A stretch of DNA of 38,233 nucleotides, from the IMG/VR virus record IMGVR_UViG_3300031857_000540, positions 1 to 38,233 of that record, one strand, 5' to 3'. The DNA comes from a virus. A model generated the notes under the pieces. It did not search any database, had not been told where the DNA came from, and was given only the letters and a program-made list of their open reading frames with translations. Shown here piece by piece: positions 28,158 through 34,229 of the stretch. Numbering within the stretch: the first letter of the stretch is position 1; each line of letters begins with the position of its first letter. Made by a program: the position numbers and the translations under genes.

Positions 28158-29123
28158 TTATTTAATTAAACCAGCCAACTTCTTAAATCTTTCAGCTACT
28201 GCAGTTCCTTCAGAAATGATTTCTTTTTTAGGAGCAGATGACTTCATAGGTTTAGAAGCAAGTGATTCTTTTACAACAGTTTTGTTTTTTCTTGCAACAT
28301 TTAAGTTTTCACCTAATGTAGCATAAACTAATTTAACTTCTCTCAAAGATGCAGCTCTATCGAAGTTTTCGATAACTTTCATCTTTTGATTTTCGTTCAA
28401 GTCGAATGTTCTGAACAATTTGTTAGTGTATAACAATTTAGCGTTCAAAAGATTCACCTCGTTAATGGTTTTCTTTAAAGAAGTGATAACTTTATAAGCC
28501 TCTTCCAACTCTTCCTTGTAACCTTCAGTAGATTCTTCTTCTTCAGCAACGGGCTCTTCTTCTTCGCCATCCATTTCTTGTAAGGCTTTGATGATTTCGT
28601 TGATGTCAAGTTCTTCCTCTTCTTCAGATACAGGTTCATCTTCCATTTCTTCTTCAGCAACGGGCTCTTCACCCATTTCATCTTCTTCAGAAACTTCTTC
28701 TTCACCGGCCATAGCGTCTTCAAGTTCTCTGATTACAGCTTCAAGGTCTAAATCGTCTTCTTCAGTCTCTTCTTCCTCGTCACCAGTAACATCGTACTCT
28801 TCACCATCTTCTTCAGAATCCATGTCCATTTCCATGTCTTCTTCACCCTCTTCAGAATACATTTCCTCATCTTCTTCAGTAGCCATCTCGTCTTCTTCAG
28901 TAGCCATCTCGTCTTCTACAGGTTCGTCAGTAGTCATTGCGTCCATCTCTGGTGCAACTTCTTCTTCGTCTTCCTCTTCCAACTCTTCAGCAATCTTATG
29001 AGACAACATAGATTGTAGTTTTGGGGTAAATGCTTCTTCGAGAGCCATTTTAGCGTTAGCTAATGCAGTTTCCTTAACGGCTTTGGCATCGGCAATTGCT
29101 TCTTTTAACAAATCTGATTTCAT
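28158..29123 (-). CDS. 22: Prohead core / scaffolding protein gp22
   Basis: A 321-residue scaffold with a very acidic middle (about residues 46-205, mostly Glu, Asp, Met), flanked by a helical start and a C-terminal region with the NEVNLLNAKLLYTNKLFR segment (about 220-238), a sequence typical of gp22 in aquatic T4-like phages. It assembles the core around which gp23 forms the prohead and is destroyed by gp21. The acidic repeats are unstable-looking in DNA, with GAA/GAT runs, which may give assembly or length variation. The start has AGGAGAAAAAC before the ATG. A 150-base leader lies between it and bS21. Confidence 0.92.
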   Translation of the reverse strand: MKSDLLKEAIADAKAVKETALANAKMALEEAFTPKLQSMLSHKIAEELEEEDEEEVAPEMDAMTTDEPVEDEMATEEDEMATEEDEEMYSEEGEEDMEMDMDSEEDGEEYDVTGDEEEETEEDDLDLEAVIRELEDAMAGEEEVSEEDEMGEEPVAEEEMEDEPVSEEEEELDINEIIKALQEMDGEEEEPVAEEEESTEGYKEELEEAYKVITSLKKTINEVNLLNAKLLYTNKLFRTFDLNENQKMKVIENFDRAASLREVKLVYATLGENLNVARKNKTVVKESLASKPMKSSAPKKEIISEGTAVAERFKKLAGLIK

Positions 29124-29202
29124 TTGTTTTTCTCCTAAATTAAGCTTTTTGGATAATAAGATTATTGAGAATCTTAATAGAATATTTTTTCAAATAATAG
29201 TA

Positions 29203-29222
29203 ATCACTCATTGGGGAGTGAT
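29203..29222 (-). other. 7-pair hairpin in the gp22 leader
   Basis: ATCACTC/GAGTGAT with a 6-base loop lies 9 bases after the TATTTAT element on the minus strand, so it would be near the 5' end of the gp22 transcript. It could stabilise the mRNA. The plus strand has ATTTTT after it, but no plus-strand gene ends there. Confidence 0.5.
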
Positions 29223-29231
29223 ATTTTTAAA

Positions 29232-29238
29232 ATAAATA
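29232..29238 (-). promoter_or_regulatory. TATTTAT element before gp22 (putative late promoter)
   Basis: The coding strand reads CCCTATTTATTTTA, 108 bases before the gp22 start, giving gp22 and gp23 the longest leader in the window, with two small hairpins (29158-29175 and 29203-29222). Confidence 0.6.
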
Positions 29239-29273
29239 GGGTTACTTTTTCTGAAACGATAAAGTGTTTACTA

Positions 29274-29555
29274 TTAACCTTCGTTTATTCTTCGAATATA
29301 CTCTTTTCGTTGAGCATCTTCTCTTTGTTTTCTACGAAGTGTTGTGGGTTTTGTGTACTCTTTCTTATCTCGTAAGATATCCATCATCCCACTATCTTTT
29401 ACAGTACGTTTTAGTAATCGAAGTGCGGCTTCTAAATTACCATCTACTACTTTTACACCAAGCGCGTTCCCATACATGAACATATCATCTTTACGGGCCC
29501 TCTTCTTCTTTTTGAAGTCTTTGTTTTGATTGTCTCTGTTGTTCTTTTTATACAT
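29274..29555 (-). CDS. rpsU: Ribosomal protein bS21
   Basis: 93 residues. From about residue 34 it follows the bS21 pattern: VKVVDGNLEAALRLLKR, then Asp-Ser-Gly at 54-56, the Lys-x-Glu-Tyr-Thr-Lys-Pro (65-70) that matches the usual YxKP step, and a basic C-terminal helix with Tyr86. The N-terminal 33 residues are a Lys/Arg/Asp-rich extension; a start at Met25 or Met27 would give a more usual 67-69 residue protein. bS21 sits by the 3' end of 16S rRNA on the small subunit. Phage-borne copies have been reported in some aquatic phages. It has no Shine-Dalgarno site before the ATG at 29555 (TCAAATAAATTTTATG), unlike the head genes around it. It lies inside the head module, with its own promoter/terminator element. 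Confidence 0.88.
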   Translation of the reverse strand: MYKKNNRDNQNKDFKKKKRARKDDMFMYGNALGVKVVDGNLEAALRLLKRTVKDSGMMDILRDKKEYTKPTTLRRKQREDAQRKEYIRRINEG

Positions 29556-29577
29556 AAAATTTATTTGATTAAAAAAA

Positions 29578-29607
29578 ATACACCTACCAAGTTAATGATA
29601 GGTGTAT
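29578..29607 (-). terminator. Terminator between the 56-residue gene and bS21
   Basis: ATACACCTA/TAGGTGTAT, a perfect 9-pair stem with a 12-base loop, is followed on the minus strand by seven T (complement of the A-run at 571-577). It begins at the base right next to a TATTTAT element. Confidence 0.8.
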
Positions 29608-29614
29608 ATAAATA
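29608..29614 (-). promoter_or_regulatory. TATTTAT element before bS21 (putative late promoter), abutting a terminator
   Basis: The coding strand reads TCATATTTATATACACC, so the element touches the first arm of the terminator at 29578-29607. It lies 52 bases before the bS21 start. Confidence 0.6.
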
Positions 29615-29634
29615 TGAAAATGTTTTTTATAAAA

Positions 29635-29805
29635 TTACTTTTGAGTATTTTCGGTCAAGTCATCTAATCCATCTTTGAACATTGACATCAACTTACCAAT
29701 TTCCTTTTGTTGATTCGGTGGTAACTTTTTAATGTCTGATAAGTTATTCTTAATCAGCTTTGAAAAGTCCACCGACAATTGTTGTAATATGTCAGATGGG
29801 TTCAT
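29635..29805 (-). CDS. Small uncharacterised protein, 56 residues, in the head module
   Basis: The frame starts ATG at 29805, two bases after the stop of the 467-residue gene, and encodes MNPSDILQQLSVDFSKLIKN and on to ENTQK. It is helical with a Lys-Leu-Pro-Pro-Asn-Gln turn at residues 26-31. No homology recognised. The tight spacing and AAGGCC before the ATG support expression. It lies upstream of bS21 and ends before a terminator, so it closes the operon that starts at the portal. Confidence 0.7.
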   Translation of the reverse strand: MNPSDILQQLSVDFSKLIKNNLSDIKKLPPNQQKEIGKLMSMFKDGLDDLTENTQK

Positions 29806-29807
29806 AA

Positions 29808-31211
29808 TTAGGCCTTCTTTTCTTTTCTCTTCTTTTCAATATCAGCAACAAGTTTACTCAACTTGACGTATTCAGCTTTCAATGATGAGTCGATGTATCT
29901 ATTCAATCCCCAGTGGAAAGAAGCTCTAAGCAACATATAGAATGGTAAGTCTTTGTAGTTACGACCATATGTAGATAATCTCAACCAATTCATAAATGCT
30001 TCAGCCATTGGTTTTGATAAAGGAATACCTTCAACACGAGATGTCTGACCATTGATTACCGATTGAACCAATTTAGTTGCCATACCATGAGCACCCTCGT
30101 TTACTGATTTTTTAGACTTTATAAGTGAAGTCAATTTCATAGACTCATTAGCAAAGTCTTCAGCATTCTCTTTGTCTTCAGCATCTACATCAGTAACCTT
30201 AAACGTTTTATCACCTACTTGGAATGTGTCTTGACCTGCAGCAATGGCTTTAGCTCTTGCAGCACCGAACTCATTACCCTCTTCCATTTCTTCTTCGTTT
30301 ACCGATTCGTTCATGTTAGAGTAAAAATACTTTCTCATATAGTCTAATGACTTTAGGATACTTTGTAATTCTCTTTTACCCTTTGGTCCAAGTTCTTCAT
30401 CTCTCAAATATGCATTTAAAACAGCATATGCGCCATTTACAAATTGATATGGGTTTTCAGCTTTTACAGTATACGAAGCCTCGTTTACTGATTCTAAATT
30501 CAAACTTCTTTGTGCGTTAGTCAAACCACTAATGATAGATTTTAATCCACCCTTAACACCTTCAGTATCTTTAGCTTGAACTCTTTTATCCAAAATTTTA
30601 GTATTGGCTTTTAAGAAGTTGATGATTGCGTTTTGAACAGCGTTCCACTTGATTTCTTCTTCGTTTACTGATTCGTTAGTGAACTCTTCAGCATTCTTTT
30701 TGTCAGAATCATCTACATCAGTCACTTTGTAAGATTTACCATCAACTTCAAATGAATCTTCACCAGCAGCAATTGCTTTAGCTCTTGCAGCACCAAACTC
30801 ATTACCTTCTTTGATTTCGTAGTATTTACCAAGAACTTCACCAATCTCATCGTAAGCAGATTCCATTCTTTGTTGTAAAGTAGAAACCTCTTTAATTGTA
30901 TTTGAAAATACTTTGAATGACTCATTCATAGACTTCATGTGTCTCTGAACAGTTACTCTATCGAACCAATCGCCGGTTTCTTTTAAAGTGATGTTGTTAG
31001 CGTTTTCTACAATATTTTTAATAGAATCGTGAATCTCACCAAGATTACCTTTGTGTGAAATCATCTCACCTAATTGTTTGTATGCAGCAACGGCTTCAAC
31101 GAATGCACGTTTTTCTTCTTTGGTCATTCCTTTTTCATCCTCTTCACCCACATTCATTCTGCGGTAATCAAGTTCTTGTGATTCTTTTAAAAGGTCTTTT
31201 AATTTCTTCAT
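29808..31211 (-). CDS. Head-module protein with a duplicated 47-residue segment and several possible protease sites
   Basis: 467 residues, mostly helical. Residues 135-181 and 311-357 are near copies of the same 47-residue unit (EGNEFGAARAKAIAAG at the start, then KVTDVD near the centre). The short motif Ser-Val-Asn-Glu occurs at 181-184, 241-244, 303-306 in similar settings, and at 369-372. T4 prohead protease cuts after (Leu/Ile)-x-Glu, and gp23 here is probably cut after Val-Ser-Glu, so these may be cleavage points. The C-terminal 100 residues (about 370-467) form a different, tryptophan-containing domain with MNWLRLSTYG and FHWGLNRYI. I know of no assigned function. An internal head or core protein is likely. 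Confidence 0.8.
   Translation of the reverse strand: MKKLKDLLKESQELDYRRMNVGEEDEKGMTKEEKRAFVEAVAAYKQLGEMISHKGNLGEIHDSIKNIVENANNITLKETGDWFDRVTVQRHMKSMNESFKVFSNTIKEVSTLQQRMESAYDEIGEVLGKYYEIKEGNEFGAARAKAIAAGEDSFEVDGKSYKVTDVDDSDKKNAEEFTNESVNEEEIKWNAVQNAIINFLKANTKILDKRVQAKDTEGVKGGLKSIISGLTNAQRSLNLESVNEASYTVKAENPYQFVNGAYAVLNAYLRDEELGPKGKRELQSILKSLDYMRKYFYSNMNESVNEEEMEEGNEFGAARAKAIAAGQDTFQVGDKTFKVTDVDAEDKENAEDFANESMKLTSLIKSKKSVNEGAHGMATKLVQSVINGQTSRVEGIPLSKPMAEAFMNWLRLSTYGRNYKDLPFYMLLRASFHWGLNRYIDSSLKAEYVKLSKLVADIEKKRKEKKA
30141..30281 (-). repeat. Second copy of the 47-residue unit in the 467-residue protein
   Basis: Residues 311-357. It differs from the copy at 30669-30809 at about a dozen positions, mostly conservative, so the duplication is not recent. 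Confidence 0.85.
30669..30809 (-). repeat. First copy of the 47-residue unit in the 467-residue protein
   Basis: Residues 135-181. The unit (Glu-Gly-Asn-Glu-Phe-Gly-Ala-Ala-Arg-Ala-Lys-Ala-Ile-Ala at its start) is followed in this copy by Val-Asn-Glu-Glu-Glu, in the other by Met-Lys-Leu-Thr. Confidence 0.85.
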
Positions 31212-31228
31212 TTTAGTATCCGTTTGTT

Positions 31229-32053
31229 TTATGATTTAGATTCAACAAGTTTTTCAATTTTTTGACCAAGTGGTCTACCAATTGTCATCGAAGTATAAAA
31301 AGCAATTGCGTCAGCAATAGCACCACCATCCCATTGTGCCATATTAGCAATTTTTGGACCAAGGTCGTATTCGTATATATCAATGGTATCTTCTTTACCC
31401 ATCGGGTCACCTTCGTATTCAGCTTTAGGGAATAAAGCAGGTACTTTCTTTGCGTCTGAATGGAAGTTTGCATCTCTTAATGCGCCAATCAAAACGTGCA
31501 TTACTGCAAACTGATGGTTAGGACCACCCGTTCTCAAATCACCGAGCTCTTTCATCAAAAGTTTATAAACTTTTTTGTTGAGCATACCATCTACTTCATT
31601 TATGGATTCAGAAATACCATCATAATCATGATAGTTTGATGATGCTTGTGAAATGTAGTTTTCAGCGTTAGTGATATGGTCTTGAATCCAAGCAGGAATG
31701 TCCTTTTCCATCTCACCCATTTTTTGTTTTAATTCAGTAGCGTATTTGATAATAGAGTCTAATGAATTTTGTGACATAGATACTTCGTGGTCTTGTTCTT
31801 GGATGCTTTCATTTGTTCCAAATTTGGATACAATCATTTTAAACATTTTATTACCAGGATTACCAACAAGAGCTGACACAAATGCCATTCTTTCGGGCAT
31901 TTTACCATTTTTTACATACTTGTATAATGCAGATGCATCGATACCATTATCATCTATAAATTTTTGAACAGCATCACCACGAGTTGCGGTAAAAGCGGCA
32001 ATGCCCATGGCTTCTTTCGAAGCAGATTCAGTAATAAGTTTCTTTAAATTCAT
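31229..32053 (-). CDS. Uncharacterised head-module protein, 274 residues
   Basis: With the start at 32053 the protein begins MNLKKLITESASKEAM. The open frame extends to a GTG at 32098, but that would overlap gp21 by 44 bases, while 32053 comes one base after the gp21 stop with GGAG before it. The N-terminal Ile-Thr-Glu8, Ile-Gln-Glu near residue 85 and Ile-Asn-Glu near residue 151 fit the (Leu/Ile)-x-Glu rule of the T4 prohead protease. A globular part (9-75) and a C-terminal part (about 155-274, with Asp-Leu-Arg-Thr-Gly-Gly-Pro-Asn-His) are separated by a coiled-coil-like stretch. No family recognised. Its place after gp21 suggests a core or internal head protein. Confidence 0.78.
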   Translation of the reverse strand: MNLKKLITESASKEAMGIAAFTATRGDAVQKFIDDNGIDASALYKYVKNGKMPERMAFVSALVGNPGNKMFKMIVSKFGTNESIQEQDHEVSMSQNSLDSIIKYATELKQKMGEMEKDIPAWIQDHITNAENYISQASSNYHDYDGISESINEVDGMLNKKVYKLLMKELGDLRTGGPNHQFAVMHVLIGALRDANFHSDAKKVPALFPKAEYEGDPMGKEDTIDIYEYDLGPKIANMAQWDGGAIADAIAFYTSMTIGRPLGQKIEKLVESKS

Positions 32054-32054
32054 T

Positions 32055-32693
32055 TTATTTAACTCCAAAATCACATTCGCAATATCCACCAACTTCACAA
32101 ATGATATCTCTCATGATGGTATTCGCTTTAGTATAATTAGTTTGTTTTCTTTGAACACTTTCGTTTATAACACCCTCATTTGTGGGTCTCAAGAAAGCAC
32201 CTTGGGTTGATGGGTTTGATACAAAGTCCCAACAGATTAATTCGAAATCATTTTCAACTGCAACTGTACCATCTTCTTTGATTTGTTTTACCGAACCCAT
32301 ACCTCGTGATGAGATACCAACAGTACAACCGGCCTTGACCAATTCTTGTAAAATTTTACCAGCAGGTGTATTTAAAATCTCAACTTGACCCACTACATCA
32401 TCACCATTCCACCAAACTTCACGGATAATGTGTGACGTATTCTTCAATTCAACAACTGAAGATTCAGGGTGGTCAAGTTCACCATATGCACGGTTCTCTC
32501 TGATTTCTCTACCCTTGTATTTTTCAATTTCTCTTTCAAGAATATCTTTTGGGTAAACTCTACCATTTTGATTTTTAGCATTAGCTCTTTGAAGTACACC
32601 GCTGACAACGAATCTACCACTTTTATCGTATGATTCTTTTAACATTTGAGGTGTAATCTCAAATAAACTAACATCAATCAGTAATTGTTTCAT
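32055..32693 (-). CDS. 21: Prohead core protease gp21
   Basis: 212 residues (T4 gp21 has 212). The serine protease layout is visible: NGRVYP at 43-48, the catalytic His75 in GELDHP, the catalytic Ser in VGISSRGMG (128 or 129), and DFVSNPST at 156-163, all marks of the T4 gp21 / herpes assemblin fold. It degrades the scaffold and trims head proteins during maturation. Val-Ile-Asn-Glu178 near the C-terminus may be an autocleavage site. The open frame reaches a TTG at 32705, but ATG at 32693 has GGGAGA just before it and overlaps the preceding stop by one base, so I take it as the start. Confidence 0.93.
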   Translation of the reverse strand: MKQLLIDVSLFEITPQMLKESYDKSGRFVVSGVLQRANAKNQNGRVYPKDILEREIEKYKGREIRENRAYGELDHPESSVVELKNTSHIIREVWWNGDDVVGQVEILNTPAGKILQELVKAGCTVGISSRGMGSVKQIKEDGTVAVENDFELICWDFVSNPSTQGAFLRPTNEGVINESVQRKQTNYTKANTIMRDIICEVGGYCECDFGVK

Positions 32694-32836
32694 TATTTCT
32701 CCCAAACTTGTCTTTTACGATATAAATCAAAAAATATTCTTGCAATTTCCCTGCGGATTATATAACGAACCTGCTCAAGGTCATCAACTTCAAGAGCTTC
32801 TTTCAATTTTGAATTTTTGTTACATCCACAAGACAT
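32693..32836 (-). CDS. Small Cys-containing protein, 47 residues
   Basis: The frame starts one base after the stop of the 167-residue gene and ends in TAATG shared with the gp21 start, so it is coupled on both sides. It begins Met-Ser-Cys-Gly-Cys-Asn-Lys-Asn, a Cys-x-Cys that might bind metal, followed by an amphipathic helix with an RYIIRREIARIFFDLYRKR run. It is short enough to be missed by automatic calls. No family recognised. The coupling to gp21 suggests a part in head assembly, which is inference. Confidence 0.7.
   Translation of the reverse strand: MSCGCNKNSKLKEALEVDDLEQVRYIIRREIARIFFDLYRKRQVWEK
32698..32703 (-). promoter_or_regulatory. Shine-Dalgarno site that sets the gp21 start at 32693
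   Basis: GGGAGA lies four bases before the ATG at 32693, inside the last codons of the 47-residue gene. The in-frame TTG at 32705 overlaps it. Confidence 0.75.
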
Positions 32837-32837
32837 A

Positions 32838-33341
32838 TTAAGCACCCAATTCTTTAATCTTACGAGAAATCTTTAACATTCTTTCGGAAATCTTACCAAA
32901 TCTTACTTTTGTAGATTCCCAATACTGACCTTGACTCAATCCCATTTCAGTTTTAAGTTTTGTGTTCTGATTTACCAATTGTTCAACCTCATATAACTTG
33001 CGATTGATTTCTTTGATAGCCAAATTTACTTTCTTTTTAGCAGAAAGGGTTTCGTCTTTTTTATACGCTCTATAAGTAGCCTCGATTAGACTTTCCAATT
33101 GGTCTTCCATACGAGATACAGCCTCAAAGTGTGCTTTTTCTTTTTTGGACTTTTTGTAACCTAAAACCTCAATGTGGTCGGAGTCTAAATCGTCTTCATC
33201 TTGTGATTTAGCAAATGCGTTAGGTGTCCGTGGTGGTCCAGCGCCACCATCCATATTACCTGTAACATTTGCCTCTTCAAGCTCTTCTTCTTCGAATTGC
33301 TTAAATTTTAAGTCAAGTTGTTCTAATAAAAATTTAGACAT
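32838..33341 (-). CDS. Uncharacterised coiled-coil protein, 167 residues, in the head module
   Basis: The first 25 residues are acidic (LKFKQFEEEELEEANV), then a Gly/Pro segment GNMDGGAGPPRTPNAF (about residues 28-43), which I have seen as a conserved string in T4-like phages from water, then a long coiled coil from about 70 to 165. It overlaps the preceding gene by 8 bases and has AGGAGAG before the ATG. In T4 the gene gap between gp20 and gp21 holds small core proteins (gp67, gp68), and this could be a counterpart, but I see no sequence link. Confidence 0.75.
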   Translation of the reverse strand: MSKFLLEQLDLKFKQFEEEELEEANVTGNMDGGAGPPRTPNAFAKSQDEDDLDSDHIEVLGYKKSKKEKAHFEAVSRMEDQLESLIEATYRAYKKDETLSAKKKVNLAIKEINRKLYEVEQLVNQNTKLKTEMGLSQGQYWESTKVRFGKISERMLKISRKIKELGA

Positions 33342-34182
33342 TTGATACTCTCCTTAATTCTTGTAGCAATTCGTGGTATCTTAACAACGATAAAATTTGA
33401 TTTTCGTTGATTACCTTTGAATTTGATATATTATCAATTAAATTTACAGTCTCATTAACTTTAATACTTGCAACTTTATCAGTCACCTTCACTTTTGAAA
33501 ATTCAGACTTTAGTCTTTTAACTTCAGACAATACAAACTTTCTCAAATTGTTTGAGTTGTCCACATTGTTGATATAGTTACGAAGAACCTTCTTTTGTGA
33601 TTCTGAAAGTGTTGTATATTTTGAATTAAACGAATCAACCAAGAATTTATAAGCCAACATACGAACCTCTTTAGGTTGTTGAGCATATTCTTTGGTTGTG
33701 GTTGACTCTGAAATGATTTCTACGTCTTTTGTAGTAATGGTTTCGAGAATTGTCGTTTTACATTCTACGAATTCTTTTGGAGAAACTGATTGAGTGTACT
33801 CAAATACCTTGTATATAGAAGCCAATTGTTTGTAGTTCGATACACGATACTTAAAAAAATCTTCCATTACAAAAGATTCTTTAATTGACTTAATTAAATT
33901 ATATTTTTGTCTCTTCAATGTCGTTTCAACCAATGAACCTCGTTCTTGTAGAATAATATTCATAAATTCTTGAGCTTTATATTGAGAATCAAAGTTTTCC
34001 TTTGTTAAAGATTGATATAGTTTCAATTCTTTACTCAATTCACTCCCTCTCTTGAAATGCTTTTTAATAATTTCAAGGGCAAGGGAATTTTTACCCGCCA
34101 AAGTGTCTGAAGCGATTTGTCTTACGAGTAATTCGAATAGAATACCCGTATTTTTAAATTTACTATGTTTAAGTTTCGTCAT
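33334..34182 (-). CDS. Uncharacterised helical protein, 282 residues, after the portal
   Basis: A Lys/Glu/Leu-rich, largely helical protein starting MTKLKHSKFKNTGILFELL, without membrane segments, Cys pairs or catalytic motifs that I recognise. It lies 47 bases after the portal gene and overlaps the coiled-coil gene downstream by 8 bases. Position between gp20 and gp21 is typical for prohead core or head assembly proteins. The Lys-His-Ser-Lys-Phe-Lys-Asn-Thr-Gly N-terminus appears in uncharacterised proteins of marine T4-like phages as far as I recall, but no function can be given. Confidence 0.75.
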   Translation of the reverse strand: MTKLKHSKFKNTGILFELLVRQIASDTLAGKNSLALEIIKKHFKRGSELSKELKLYQSLTKENFDSQYKAQEFMNIILQERGSLVETTLKRQKYNLIKSIKESFVMEDFFKYRVSNYKQLASIYKVFEYTQSVSPKEFVECKTTILETITTKDVEIISESTTTKEYAQQPKEVRMLAYKFLVDSFNSKYTTLSESQKKVLRNYINNVDNSNNLRKFVLSEVKRLKSEFSKVKVTDKVASIKVNETVNLIDNISNSKVINENQILSLLRYHELLQELRRVSNV

Positions 34183-34210
34183 CTTAAACTTTCTCTTTTG
34201 TTTCTACTTT

Positions 34211-34217
34211 ATAAATA
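34211..34217 (-). promoter_or_regulatory. TATTTAT element before the 282-residue gene (putative late promoter)
   Basis: The coding strand reads TAATATTTATAAAG, 28 bases before the start codon, just after the portal stop. Confidence 0.6.
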
Positions 34218-34229
34218 TTAGATTTATAC

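Noticed and set aside
28588-29001. A 137-residue Ser-rich frame on the plus strand
   Set aside because: It is the reverse of the Glu/Asp-rich scaffold gene gp22, where GAA/GAT codons read as TTC/ATC and TCT/TCA in another frame.
29203-29222. A plus-strand terminator formed by the hairpin at 29203-29222
   Set aside because: There is no plus-strand gene ending nearby. It is better seen as a leader hairpin for gp22.
32722-32728. A near match (ATAAATC) to the late promoter element before gp21
   Set aside because: It has one mismatch and lies inside the 47-residue coding gene, unlike the 13 true intergenic copies.
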